The notes below the pieces were generated by a model that was given only the letters and a program-made list of their open reading frames with translations, had not been told where the DNA came from and made no database searches. From Candidatus Sericytochromatia bacterium S15B-MN24 CBMW_12 (lineage in GTDB: Bacteria > Cyanobacteriota > Sericytochromatia > S15B-MN24 > UBA4093), in assembly GCA_002083825.1 (NCBI GenBank), contig DAZV01000022.1, positions 1-64,000 of the forward strand: a DNA stretch of 64,000 nt, written 5' to 3'. Of the stretch, positions 16,722-26,062 are shown one piece after another (positions within the stretch are counted from its first letter, which is position 1; each line of letters opens with the position of its first letter). Both the position numbers and the translations under genes were made by a program.

Positions 16722-18310
16722 GAGACCTCATGCGCGGAGAGCGGGAGCTCAGCGGGGGAAGGGGCGAATGGCAGCGAAAAGCGGAAGCAAGCGCCGCCGG
16801 TTCGGTTGAAGGCCACCATCGTACCGCCATGGGCCGTGATGACTCCACGGCAGATGGCGAGCCCCAATCCGGCACCCGAACTACCGCTGAGCGCCGGATG
16901 GCGGTAAAACTTCTCGAAGACCCGCTCTTCCTCCCCGGGGGGAAGGCCGGGGCCGCGATCGCAGACCGATACCCAGAGGAGCTCTCCCTCCCGCCATGCC
17001 GCGACGCGGATCGGAGTGCCTGCCGGCGTGTACTTGGCGGCATTCTCCAGGAGGTTCCCAAAGACTTGCTCGATCAAGACGGGGTCCCCGTTGACGAAGG
17101 GCAGCTCTGGGGCAAGATCCACCTCCACGGGGTGCTGCGTCAGGATTGGATGCAACCGTGCAAGTGCCGGTGAGAGCGCCTCTTCCAGGGGGAAGCAGGT
17201 CCGGGTCAACTGAACCGAGCCGGCTTCCAGTCGGGTCGCCTGTAGGAGGTTGTTGACCAGCCGGCTCAAGCGCTCCGCCTCCTCGACGATGCTCTGGGCA
17301 AGCTCACGTCGGATGTCGGGATCCAGGGCTTCCGCGCCTTCCACCAGGGTTCCTGCCGAACCCACGATACCTGTCAACGGAGTACGCAGGTCATGCGAGA
17401 CCGAGCTGAGCAGGGCGCTGCGAAGCTGCTCGGATGCAGCCTTTCGCTGGGCGGCATTGGCTTCTTCCCGGGCTTGGGCTTGCGCCAAGGCGATCGCCAG
17501 TTGGTTGACGACCGTCTCGAGGGTGGAGCGCAATTCAGGAGCGAGCGGCGGAGATCCCTCGGGGCGGGGAATGGCGATCGCCCCGTGGGTCCGCGGGGCG
17601 GACCGCACCGGCATGAAAAGGTAGACGGAGCCTGGAAAGTTCGTGGTGCCGGGGCCTGCCGCCGTGCCTTCCCGCAAGACCGCGCGCAGGATTTCCTGCT
17701 CACTTGGCGTGAGAGGAGACGGTGGGGAGACGGCGGCGATGGGCGCTCCCTGCTCATCTTTCAACCATGCTCCGACCGTGAGCCCGAGTTTCTGGCTGAG
17801 CAACCGGGCTGCCTCCGCCAGCATCTCCGCAGGCGCGTGTGCCGTTAGCAGAGAGTGGCTCAAGACGTTGAGAGCGAGTGCGCGGCGCTCCCGCTGCCGG
17901 GTCGCTGAAAGTTCGGCTACCAACCGTGCCGTCAGGCTGCTGATCACGGTTCCCACCAGGCCCATGACGAAGAAGGTGAAGAGGTACTGGGTGTCCGAGA
18001 CGGCGAAGGTGAGGTAGGGATGCGTGAAGAAGAAGTCGAACGCTCCGACTGACAGCAAGGCAGAACCGAGGGCCGCCGTGCGGTTCCCGCGTAGCGCCAC
18101 CGCCACGTTGCCGAGCAGGAAGACCATGATCAGGTTGGATTCGGCGATGTGGCCATAGAGCAGCAGATCGACGAAGGTGCAGGCGACGACCACGACGATC
18201 GCCCAGGCAAAGGCTCGCCATGACGAGCTCTCGGTGCGGAGGGTGGGGGTGTCCGCCCCCAACCATCCTTCCCGCAGGGATCGAGGTGCGGTGAAGCTTG
18301 GTCGCGTCAT
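16718..18310 (-). CDS. kdpD: KdpD C-terminal half: membrane sensor histidine kinase
   Basis: The 530-aa protein starts directly with the four-helix DUF4118 membrane module ([40 protein letters not shown]). A GAF-like region, a HisKA domain with the phospho-His in [20 protein letters not shown] and an HATPase domain ([42 protein letters not shown]) follow. E. coli KdpD has about 895 residues. The N-terminal KdpD sensor and USP domains missing here are encoded separately at 23154-24677. The two halves probably act as one sensor of K+ limitation and phosphorylate KdpE. Confidence 0.88.
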   Translation of the reverse strand: MTRPSFTAPRSLREGWLGADTPTLRTESSSWRAFAWAIVVVVACTFVDLLLYGHIAESNLIMVFLLGNVAVALRGNRTAALGSALLSVGAFDFFFTHPYLTFAVSDTQYLFTFFVMGLVGTVISSLTARLVAELSATRQRERRALALNVLSHSLLTAHAPAEMLAEAARLLSQKLGLTVGAWLKDEQGAPIAAVSPPSPLTPSEQEILRAVLREGTAAGPGTTNFPGSVYLFMPVRSAPRTHGAIAIPRPEGSPPLAPELRSTLETVVNQLAIALAQAQAREEANAAQRKAASEQLRSALLSSVSHDLRTPLTGIVGSAGTLVEGAEALDPDIRRELAQSIVEEAERLSRLVNNLLQATRLEAGSVQLTRTCFPLEEALSPALARLHPILTQHPVEVDLAPELPFVNGDPVLIEQVFGNLLENAAKYTPAGTPIRVAAWREGELLWVSVCDRGPGLPPGEEERVFEKFYRHPALSGSSGAGLGLAICRGVITAHGGTMVAFNRTGGACFRFSLPFAPSPAELPLSAHEVS

Positions 18311-18349
18311 GGCCCCATCCTACCACTCCCCCTTCGCTCCTCCGCGAAT

Positions 18350-18399
18350 CTTGAGGTTTTCTTGACGCCGCCGGAGCTAATCTTGACCCCGTCCTGACT
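18350..18399. promoter_or_regulatory. Candidate KdpE operator: two pairs of 11-bp-spaced direct repeats
   Basis: CTTGA occurs at 18350, 18361 and 18382 and CCTGA at 18393, giving spacings of 11, 21 and 11 bp. Each pair has the 7+4+7 layout of PhoB/OmpR-type sites (CTTGAGG-TTTT-CTTGACG). The array lies between the divergent kdpDE and kdpFBAC units. Confidence 0.6.
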
Positions 18400-18481
18400 T
18401 CGGTTCGCCTCGACCCCCGCTCCGGAGCCCGGGCGGTTTTCGGTTCGACCCTGCGCTTCTAGGGCGAGAATAGGAGGCCCA

Positions 18482-18571
18482 ATGACCCTCGGAACCCTGG
18501 CGCTTCTGGCGATCTGCGTCGCCATCGGGGCTTACCTGAGCTACGTGATGCTGCGCCCCGAGCGCTTCTAG
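18482..18571 (+). CDS. kdpF: KdpF, small subunit of the potassium ATPase
   Basis: The 29-aa single-helix peptide is [20 protein letters not shown] followed by YVMLRPERF. The Y-x-x-L-x-x-PE-x-F ending is typical of KdpF. The start follows TAGGAGG. It lies 16 nt before kdpB and heads the operon. KdpF stabilises the KdpABC complex in the inner membrane. Confidence 0.85.
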   Translation: MTLGTLALLAICVAIGAYLSYVMLRPERF

Positions 18572-18587
18572 TCCTGGAGACAAACCC

Positions 18588-20699
18588 ATGATCGAACGCG
18601 AAAACCGCGAACGCCAAGCGGAGCTGCACTCCGCCCACAGATACGCGCATAAGCCCCGCGGCGAGCGCCGGCACGTGCCTCGGGTCGATACCTCGGGGAT
18701 CATCCAGCGCGCGATGATCGAGGCCGTATCGAAGCTCGACCCGCGCGTCATGGTCCGCAACCCGGTCATGTTCGTCGTGGAGATCGGCACGATCCTGACC
18801 GCCCTCTTGACGTTCAAGCCGGACCTGTTCGGGCCGAGCGGGGCGAGCCCCGCCTACAACGGCGTCATCACGCTCATCCTGCTCGTCACCTTGCTCTTCG
18901 CGAACTTCGCCGAGGCGATTGCGGAAGGTCGAGGCAAGGCCCAGGCCGATAGCCTCAAGAAGACCAAGAGCGACACCATGGCCCACCGCCGTCGCCCCGA
19001 CGGAGCCTACGAGGACGTGATCTCCACTGAGCTTCGCAAGGGCGACGTCGTCCGCGTGGAGGCATGGGAGCTCATTCCGGGGGACGGAGAGGTCATCGAG
19101 GGGATCGCGTCGGTCGACGAATCCGCCATCACGGGCGAATCCGCCCCCGTCCTCAAGGAGCCCGGCACGGACATCGCCTCCAGCGTCATCGCCGGCACCA
19201 AGGTCGTCTCCGACTTCCTGGCCATCCGGATCACGGCCAATCCCGGAGAGTCGTTCCTCGACAAGATGATCGCCCTGGTGGAAGGCGCGGCCCGCCAGAA
19301 GACCCCCAACGAGATCGCCCTGACGGTGCTGTTGGCCGTGCTCACGCTGATCTTCCTCTTGGTGACGGTGACGCTCGCGCCCTTCGGGATCTACTCCCAG
19401 AGTCCGGTGGACGTGGCGACGCTCATCGCCCTCCTGGTCTGCCTGATCCCGACGACCATCGGCGGCTTGCTCTCGGCGATCGGCATCGCGGGCATGGACC
19501 GGGTGGCCCAGTTCAACGTGATCGCCATGTCCGGCAAGGCGGTCGAGGCTGCGGGCGACATCAACACGCTCATCCTCGACAAGACCGGCACCATCACCTT
19601 CGGCAACCGCATGGCCTCCGAGTTCATCCCCGTTGGGGGCTGTAGCGAGCGTGCACTCGCCGAAGCGGCCATGGCGGCGTCGTGGCAGGACAGCACGCCG
19701 GAAGGCCGGTCGATCGTGGCCTTGGCCGTTCGGATGGGAACATCGGAGCGCCCGGAGTGGGACCAGGCGACCGGCATCGACTTCTCGGCCGAGACGCGCA
19801 TGAGCGGCACCGATCTGACCGACGGAACCCTCCTGCGCAAGGGTGCGAGCGATACCATCAAGCGATATGCGCTCGAGCGCGAAGGGAGCGTTCCCTCCGA
19901 TCTCGAAGCGGCCGTTCGCAGGGTTGCCGAGGAGGGGGGGACTCCGCTCACCGTGGTTTTGGGCAACGAGATCCTGGGGGTCATTCACCTCAAGGACACC
20001 ATCAAGCCGGGGATGCGCGAGCGCTTCGATCAGATGCGCGGCATGGGCATCCGGACGGTGATGTGCACGGGCGACAACCCCGTGACCGCGCGGGTAATCG
20101 CCAAGGAGGCCGGCGTCGACGACTTCCTGGCGGAAGCGAAACCCGAGGACAAGATGCGGCTCATTCGCGACGAGCAGGCGAAAGGTAAGCTCGTCGCGAT
20201 GACGGGCGACGGGACCAACGATGCTCCTGCGCTCGCCCAGGCGGACGTGGGGCTGGCCATGAACTCGGGGACGCCTGCGGCCAAGGAAGCCGCCAACATG
20301 GTGGACCTCGACTCGGACCCCACCAAGCTGATCGACGTCGTGGCCATCGGCAAGCAATTGCTCATCACGCGTGGGGCGCTCACCACCTTCTCGACCGCCA
20401 ACGACGTCGCGAAGTACTTCGCGATCCTCCCGGCGATCTTCGCGGTGGGCCTGCCCGAACTGGCCTCCCTCAACGTGATGCGGCTCGGGAGCCCCCAAAG
20501 CGCCCTCATCTCGGCCCTGATCTTCAACGCGATCGTCATTCCGCTGCTCATCCCGCTCGCGCTCAAGGGCGTGAAGTTCCGCCCGCTGACGGCCGATCAG
20601 CTCCTGTTCCGGAACGTCATGATCTACGGCCTGGGCGGCGTCATCGTCCCCTTCATCGGTATCAAGCTGATCGACCTGGTGGTCGGGCTCTTCATTTAG
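18588..20699 (+). CDS. kdpB: KdpB, P-type ATPase catalytic subunit
   Basis: The 703-aa protein carries the P-type ATPase motifs: TGES in [15 protein letters not shown], the phosphorylated Asp at about residue 331 in [17 protein letters not shown] in the nucleotide domain and [20 protein letters not shown]. It hydrolyses ATP to drive K+ uptake through KdpA. The N-terminus has about 40 extra charged residues ([20 protein letters not shown]). In most bacteria kdpA precedes kdpB; here kdpB comes first, separated from kdpA by a 26-aa ORF. Confidence 0.95.
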   Translation: MIERENRERQAELHSAHRYAHKPRGERRHVPRVDTSGIIQRAMIEAVSKLDPRVMVRNPVMFVVEIGTILTALLTFKPDLFGPSGASPAYNGVITLILLVTLLFANFAEAIAEGRGKAQADSLKKTKSDTMAHRRRPDGAYEDVISTELRKGDVVRVEAWELIPGDGEVIEGIASVDESAITGESAPVLKEPGTDIASSVIAGTKVVSDFLAIRITANPGESFLDKMIALVEGAARQKTPNEIALTVLLAVLTLIFLLVTVTLAPFGIYSQSPVDVATLIALLVCLIPTTIGGLLSAIGIAGMDRVAQFNVIAMSGKAVEAAGDINTLILDKTGTITFGNRMASEFIPVGGCSERALAEAAMAASWQDSTPEGRSIVALAVRMGTSERPEWDQATGIDFSAETRMSGTDLTDGTLLRKGASDTIKRYALEREGSVPSDLEAAVRRVAEEGGTPLTVVLGNEILGVIHLKDTIKPGMRERFDQMRGMGIRTVMCTGDNPVTARVIAKEAGVDDFLAEAKPEDKMRLIRDEQAKGKLVAMTGDGTNDAPALAQADVGLAMNSGTPAAKEAANMVDLDSDPTKLIDVVAIGKQLLITRGALTTFSTANDVAKYFAILPAIFAVGLPELASLNVMRLGSPQSALISALIFNAIVIPLLIPLALKGVKFRPLTADQLLFRNVMIYGLGGVIVPFIGIKLIDLVVGLFI

Positions 20700-20711
20700 G
20701 GAGGTCACTCC

Positions 20712-20792
20712 ATGGATATCGTATTCCTTGCCCTCGCTTTCGGCTTCTTTGCGCTGAGTTGGGGCTTCGTGCACCTCTGCGAGAAGGCGTGA
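20712..20792 (+). CDS. 26-aa single-helix peptide between kdpB and kdpA
   Basis: [20 protein letters not shown] followed by HLCEKA is preceded by GGGAGGTCACTCC and ends 13 nt before kdpA. It has one hydrophobic helix with a short charged tail containing a Cys. It is not KdpF, which heads the operon. Similar tiny membrane ORFs are found near kdpA in some genomes, to my recollection. A second accessory subunit is a reasonable guess. Confidence 0.65.
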   Translation: MDIVFLALAFGFFALSWGFVHLCEKA

Positions 20793-20805
20793 GGGGGAGT
20801 CGGTC

Positions 20806-22551
20806 ATGATCACCAATGCCCTGCATCAGTGCGGCCTCTACCTCGTCGCGCTCATCGCTCTGGGAATCCCGCTTGGCGCCTACATGGCGCGCGTCTACCA
20901 AGGGGAGGCGACCTTCGCGCAGCGCCTGCTCGCTCCCGTCGAGCGGCTCTTTTACCGCCTGGCCGGTGTCCGTCCGAACGAGGACATGTCCTGGAAGCGC
21001 TATGCCGGAGCCGTCCTGCTCTTCAACCTGCTCGGTTTCCTGGCCGTCTACGCGCTCCAGCGGCTCCAGGCGGGCTTGCCGCTCAACCCGGCCAACCTGG
21101 GCGCCGTGGCGCCGGAGCTCTCGTTCAACACCGCCGTCAGCTTTGCCTCCAACACCAACTGGCAGGCCTACGGCGGCGAGACGACGCTGAGCCACCTGAC
21201 CCAGACGCTCGGCTTGACCGTTCAGAACTTCCTGTCGGCGGCCACCGGAATGGCGGTCCTGGTGGCGCTCATCCGGGGTTTCGCGCGGCGCTCGGCCGAG
21301 GGAATCGGGAACTTCTGGGTGGACCTCACCCGGAGCACGCTGTACATCCTGTTGCCCCTGTCGTTCGTCGTCGCCCTCGCGATCGCGTCCCAGGGAGTCG
21401 TCCAAACGTTCGAGGGCCATGCGACGGCTCAGTTGATCGATCCGACCCCGGGTAGCGACGGCAAGACCGTCGTCGAGCAGGTCATTGCCCTGGGGCCCGC
21501 AGCCTCGCAAGTAGCCATCAAGCAGCTCGGCACCAACGGCGGCGGCTTCTTCAACGTCAACTCCGCCCACCCCCTCGAGAATCCGACCCCGATCTCGAAC
21601 ATCGTCGAGATGCTCTCCCTCCTGCTCATTCCCGCCGCGCTCTGCTTCACGTTCGGCGCCATGGTCAAGGACCGCAGGCAGGGATGGGCCTTGCTGGCCG
21701 CCATGCTCGTCATCTTCGTGCCGCTCCTGACGCTGACGGTGGGAAGCGAGCAGGCTGGGAACCCGCTCCTCTCGCAGTTGGGCGTCGACCAGACGGCAAG
21801 CGCCCTCCAGTCGGGCGGCAACATGGAAGGCAAGGAAACCCGCTTCGGCATCGTCAACAGCGCCCTTTGGGCCACCGCGACGACCGCCGCCTCGAACGGC
21901 TCCGTGAACTCCATGCACGACAGCTTCACTCCCCTGGGAGGCTTCGTGCCCATGTGGCTGATGCAGTTCGGAGAGATCATCTTCGGGGGAGTCGGCTCCG
22001 GCCTCTACGGCATGCTGGTCTACGCTCTCATCGCCGTCTTCATCGCCGGCCTCATGGTCGGTCGCACTCCCGAGTACCTCGGCAAGAAGATCGAGGCCTA
22101 CGAGATGAAGATGGCGTCCCTGGTCATCCTGCTCCCGGCGACGGCGGTCCTCGTCGGCACGGCGATCGCCAGCGTCCTGCCCGCGGGCCTGGCCACGCGC
22201 AACAACCCCGGGGCGCACGGCCTGAGCGAGATCCTGTACGCGTTCACGTCCGCATCCAATAACAACGGTTCGGCGTTCGCAGGCCTCGGGGTGAGCGGCC
22301 TGTTCTACACGACGGCCCTCGGGATCTGCATGCTCGTCGGACGCTACTGGGTCATCGTCCCCATCCTGGCGATCGCGGGGGCGCTCGCTCGCAAGAAGCA
22401 CGTTCCACCGGGCGTGGGCACCTTGGGAACCCATACCCCGCTCTTCGTGGGAGTCCTGGTGGGCGTGATCCTGCTGGTCGGAGCGCTGACCTTCTTCCCT
22501 GTCCTGGCGCTCGGCCCGATCTACGAGCACCTCATGCTCCATTCGCGATAA
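20806..22551 (+). CDS. kdpA: KdpA, potassium-translocating subunit
   Basis: The 581-aa inner-membrane protein of the K+ channel superfamily contains all four selectivity-filter loops: [42 protein letters not shown] and [14 protein letters not shown]. It binds and moves K+ in the KdpFABC complex. The N-terminus [20 protein letters not shown] is the first membrane helix. The start follows GAGGGGGAGT. Length is normal (E. coli 557). Confidence 0.95.
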   Translation: MITNALHQCGLYLVALIALGIPLGAYMARVYQGEATFAQRLLAPVERLFYRLAGVRPNEDMSWKRYAGAVLLFNLLGFLAVYALQRLQAGLPLNPANLGAVAPELSFNTAVSFASNTNWQAYGGETTLSHLTQTLGLTVQNFLSAATGMAVLVALIRGFARRSAEGIGNFWVDLTRSTLYILLPLSFVVALAIASQGVVQTFEGHATAQLIDPTPGSDGKTVVEQVIALGPAASQVAIKQLGTNGGGFFNVNSAHPLENPTPISNIVEMLSLLLIPAALCFTFGAMVKDRRQGWALLAAMLVIFVPLLTLTVGSEQAGNPLLSQLGVDQTASALQSGGNMEGKETRFGIVNSALWATATTAASNGSVNSMHDSFTPLGGFVPMWLMQFGEIIFGGVGSGLYGMLVYALIAVFIAGLMVGRTPEYLGKKIEAYEMKMASLVILLPATAVLVGTAIASVLPAGLATRNNPGAHGLSEILYAFTSASNNNGSAFAGLGVSGLFYTTALGICMLVGRYWVIVPILAIAGALARKKHVPPGVGTLGTHTPLFVGVLVGVILLVGALTFFPVLALGPIYEHLMLHSR

Positions 22552-22563
22552 GGAAGGCAAGCC

Positions 22564-23136
22564 ATGTTTGAAATGCTGCGTCCGGCCGTCCTCCTCCTCG
22601 GCCTCTTCACGGCGCTAACCGGCCTCCTCTACCCCGCGGCCGTCACCGGGATCGCCCAGGTGCTTTTTCCGGCGCCGGCCAACGGGAGCCTCATCCGGGA
22701 GGGTGGGCGCGTGGTGGGGTCCGAGCTCATCGGGCAGCCATTCATCTCGCCCCGGTACTTCTGGAGCCGTCCGTCGGCAACTGCGGAGCACCCCTACAAC
22801 GGGGGCTCGTCAGGCGGATCCAACTGGGGGCCCACCAATCCGAATCTGCGAGAGGCCGTCGAGGAACGGGTGGCCGCGCTTCGAGCGGCCGACCCCGACA
22901 ACCGGGAGCCGATCCCGGCGGATCTGGTCACGGCCTCGGGCAGTGGTCTCGATCCCCACATCTCCCCGGCGGCGGCCTACTACCAGGCGAGTCGCGTGGC
23001 CCACGTCCGGAACATCCCGGTCGAGCAGGTCCGCCGCCTGATCGAGGAGAACACCGAGGGGCGGGATCTGGGGATCTTCGGAGAGCCTCGGGTCAACGTT
23101 CTCAACCTCAACCTCGCGCTGGACGTCCAGGGCTGA
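22564..23136 (+). CDS. kdpC: KdpC subunit
   Basis: The 190-aa protein has one N-terminal membrane helix (AVLLLGLFTALTGLLYPAAV). The KdpC core follows: GSELIGQPFISPRYFWSRPS, GSSGGSNWGPTNP, SGLDPHISPAAAYYQASRVA and FGEPRVNVLNLNLALD. KdpC assists K+ loading or ATP binding of the complex. It starts 12 nt after kdpA and precedes the separate KdpD sensor gene by 17 nt. Confidence 0.94.
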   Translation: MFEMLRPAVLLLGLFTALTGLLYPAAVTGIAQVLFPAPANGSLIREGGRVVGSELIGQPFISPRYFWSRPSATAEHPYNGGSSGGSNWGPTNPNLREAVEERVAALRAADPDNREPIPADLVTASGSGLDPHISPAAAYYQASRVAHVRNIPVEQVRRLIEENTEGRDLGIFGEPRVNVLNLNLALDVQG

Positions 23137-23153
23137 GGCGCAGTGGAGCCCCC

Positions 23154-24677
23154 ATGAATTCCACGATCGAACCCCGCGCCGTCCTGGCGGGGCCTGAAAA
23201 TCCGAGCATGACGATGTTGAGGGAGGTTCTCACCTCTCTCGGCATCGTGCCCTATTCGGCGCCGAGCCCCGCAACGGCGGCCGAGAATGCCCAGCGCTCC
23301 GACACGCTCATGGTGATGCTCGATGCCTCGACCTACGGGGTGTCGGAGGTCGTGAGGTGGCTGTCGGCCATCCGCCATCACGCCAAGTCCCGGAGGGTGC
23401 TGGTGGGCGTCCTGGCCGCGCATGAGGCGGACCAAGGGGAGCTTTTGGCTGAAGGGGCGGATGCCGTCGCGCTTGTCCCGCTCACCCCAGGTTCGGCCTC
23501 TCGGTTGGTGTGGCGCATGGCCCGGCATGCTCGTCCTCAGGCGGAGAGCGACGCCGAAGAGGTGGACCCCCAAGAGGTCTTGAGGCGAGCGATCACCCGG
23601 CATCAAGGGCGGCTCAAAATCTACCTCGGCGCGGCGCCGGGGGTGGGGAAGACCTACGCGATGCTCCGAGAAGCCCATGAACTTCACGGACGGGACGAAG
23701 ACGTGGTCATCGGGCTGGTCGAAACCCATGGGAGAAGGGAAACGGCCATCCTGACCGAGGGATTGCCGGAAATCCCTCGCCGAGCGATCGCGTACAAAGG
23801 CACTCGGCTGACCGAGATGGACCTGGATGGCATTCTCGCCCGCAAGCCGCGCTGGGTTTTGGTTGACGAATTGGCGCATACCAACGTTCCCGGTGCCTTG
23901 AGTGCCAAGCGCTATGAGGATGTCCAGCTCATCCGAATGTCCGGCATTTCGGTGATCTCGACCCTCAACGTCCAGCACCTGGAGAGCCTCAACTCCATCG
24001 TGGAGCGCCTCACGGGGATCAGGGTCCGGGAGACGGTGCCCGACAGAATCTTGGAGGATGCCGATGAGGTGGTGCTGGTCGACCTGCCTCCCGAGGCGCT
24101 TCAGGCGCGCCTTCAGGCTGGGAAGATATACGCCCCCGAGAAGATCACGCAGGCCCTCTCCAACTTCTTCACCACCTACAACTTGACGGCCTTGCGGGAG
24201 CTGGTCTTGCGCGAGCTCGCCGACAAGGTAGATGAACGCCTCGAGGCGGTGCGGGCCGATTTCGGAAGGTCCAAGGGGGCAGCGGGAATCCAGGAACGGG
24301 TGCTCATCTGCATCACCCCTACTTCGAACGCCCAGCGCCTTATTCGGCGTGGGATTCGAATCGCCGATCGCCTCAATGCTGGGACCTACGTGCTTTACGT
24401 CGAGGACCGCAAGCTCTCCTCACCGGAACAACGGGCATTGGCGCAAGGCATCGCCCTGGCTGAATCTCTCGAGGCTCAGGTCGATCGGGTCGCCCGTGCG
24501 GATCCGGGGGAGGCGATCGCCCGCTATGCCAAGGAGCACCGCATCACCATGATCCTGATGGGGGAATCGCGGCGCCCTCGCTGGCAGGTCCTCTGGCGGA
24601 AGCCGATCTTGGAGACGGTGCTGCATGAGACGAGCAACATCGACGTGGTGCTGGTTGCTACCCATGAAGGGGACTAG
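23154..24677 (+). CDS. KdpD N-terminal sensor half fused to a receiver-like domain
   Basis: The 507-aa protein has no kinase domain. Residues 1 to about 125 form a receiver-like fold: a possible phospho-site D57 in LMVMLDAST and GADAVALVP where receivers normally have the K-P pair, so the conserved Lys is missing. Residues from about 150 are the KdpD sensor domain with Walker A GAAPGVGKT (159-167), VDELAHTNVPG and LNVQHLESLN. A USP-like domain (ERVLICITPTSNAQRLIRRG) follows. The separate kinase half is at 16718-18310. Truncated KdpD orthologues are known in some cyanobacteria and Deinococcus; the receiver-like N-terminus is unusual. Confidence 0.85.
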   Translation: MNSTIEPRAVLAGPENPSMTMLREVLTSLGIVPYSAPSPATAAENAQRSDTLMVMLDASTYGVSEVVRWLSAIRHHAKSRRVLVGVLAAHEADQGELLAEGADAVALVPLTPGSASRLVWRMARHARPQAESDAEEVDPQEVLRRAITRHQGRLKIYLGAAPGVGKTYAMLREAHELHGRDEDVVIGLVETHGRRETAILTEGLPEIPRRAIAYKGTRLTEMDLDGILARKPRWVLVDELAHTNVPGALSAKRYEDVQLIRMSGISVISTLNVQHLESLNSIVERLTGIRVRETVPDRILEDADEVVLVDLPPEALQARLQAGKIYAPEKITQALSNFFTTYNLTALRELVLRELADKVDERLEAVRADFGRSKGAAGIQERVLICITPTSNAQRLIRRGIRIADRLNAGTYVLYVEDRKLSSPEQRALAQGIALAESLEAQVDRVARADPGEAIARYAKEHRITMILMGESRRPRWQVLWRKPILETVLHETSNIDVVLVATHEGD

Positions 24678-24771
24678 TCGGCAACTGGGGGAATCGACCG
24701 AAGGGATTTGGGCAAGTCGCCCGACCCTCTGGAAAGGGAAGCGGATAAGCTGACGAGCAGGAGGGGGAGCG

Positions 24772-25860
24772 ATGTCGGTAGGTCGATTCGTGGTCGTGCT
24801 TGCGGCGGCCACCTTGGGGATGCTGTTCGGATGCGGGAATCCATCGCGCGGAAGTCACGACATGGGGTCCCATCCGGGGGGAGTCGGGCGAGGCTCGGTG
24901 CTGCCCGTTCCCTTGGGTTTGCCCTCGAGTCCCAGCGCTTCGCCCGCACCCTTCGAGCGCATCCCCTATGCCCTGCCTCCGGGTCCGGAGGCGATGCTTT
25001 GGCTTTACGATCGCGCCAGTCAGGACATTCTCGTCTACCCTGGAGCTGGGGTAGGAATCGAGAATGTCTTCGAGTGGAACCCTAACCAGTTCTACTACGA
25101 CGATCGCCGGGACATCTTTCTCCTGGATTCGCCCCGCGAGGTTCGGATCACGCTGGTCGAGGGCATCGAGGTCGGGGGATTCGCGTTCTCTCCGGTATTC
25201 GACGGCCAGAACAACCTCTACTTCCTGGGAACCGGCGACCCGGACCTGGCTGACTCGGCCATCGGGGATGCCTATGTCAAGCATGCGCCCCGGAACGGCA
25301 CCATGCCCCTCACCGGAATCGCGACGGAGAGTGCCACGGGGGTCGGACAGCCCTTCCCGGTGGGGCCGATTCTCGGCAAGCCTATCTACCTCGCGAGGAT
25401 CAACGCTGTCGGAAGGCTGCACGGGGGGATCAGCTCCCTCAACGTGACCGGCTCGGGGGATTGGGTGGTCTTCACCACTGCGGACGGTGGCTTGTACATT
25501 TACGATACCCGACACGTGGAGGTTCAGGCCCTGATCGCTGAGCAGGAGATCTCGGGGGGGCATGCTTCCTCGGCCAACATCGATCCGGTCTGGGGGCGGT
25601 TCGTGGTCTGGCAAGACAGCCTGCGCCGGAGCATCTTCGTGCTGGACCGGTGGACCGGCCAGATCGACCCCGTGCCATTCGTGGCGATCGCCTGGAATGC
25701 GGAGACCGTGGGGGCGCCCAACTTCTACGGCAGCGATCCCTATGACGTCGTACTCCTCGTGACCTTGTCGGGTGGAGCCGTCCGGTTGATGAGCTACAAC
25801 CTCCTAACCGAGCAACTTACCAACCTCACCCTTCTGACGGCGATCGCCCGAGGGCGGTAG
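24772..25860 (+). CDS. Beta-propeller-like lipoprotein, paralogue C
   Basis: The 362-aa protein starts MSVGRFVVVLAAATLGMLFG with the lipobox Cys next (LFGC). It matches paralogues A (3177) and B (4689) throughout: LVYPGAGVGIENVFEWNPNQ, EVGGFAFSPVFDGQNNLYFL, TGDPDLADSAIGDAY, FTTADGGLYIYDTRH and VVWQDSLRRSIFVLDRWTG. It is intact and shows what the frameshifted copy A should look like. It is probably attached to a membrane facing the periplasm. It lies 94 nt after the KdpD-like gene and may be independent. The function is unknown. Confidence 0.75.
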   Translation: MSVGRFVVVLAAATLGMLFGCGNPSRGSHDMGSHPGGVGRGSVLPVPLGLPSSPSASPAPFERIPYALPPGPEAMLWLYDRASQDILVYPGAGVGIENVFEWNPNQFYYDDRRDIFLLDSPREVRITLVEGIEVGGFAFSPVFDGQNNLYFLGTGDPDLADSAIGDAYVKHAPRNGTMPLTGIATESATGVGQPFPVGPILGKPIYLARINAVGRLHGGISSLNVTGSGDWVVFTTADGGLYIYDTRHVEVQALIAEQEISGGHASSANIDPVWGRFVVWQDSLRRSIFVLDRWTGQIDPVPFVAIAWNAETVGAPNFYGSDPYDVVLLVTLSGGAVRLMSYNLLTEQLTNLTLLTAIARGR

Positions 25861-26062
25861 ACGTGCCTGCAATCGGCGGCGCTCGTCGTCAGGCCGTTGC
25901 ATGCTCACCCGCATGGAGCGTCGGGAAGTGACAACGCGCGGCACATCGTATTAAATGGGTAAGGCCTGTAACTCAATAACTGCTTGAATTCCAGGGGAAC
26001 GAGGCCTCCTTCGGCCCCTATCGTTCGGGCGAGATACCGTTTAACGCTGGAAAGGATTCCGT

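Noticed and set aside
18459-22560. Long open frames on the minus strand across kdpB and kdpA
   Set aside because: They are antisense to genes with strong motifs, are full of E, D, G, H and R repeats and have no signal or domain. They are the GC-rich shadow of real genes.
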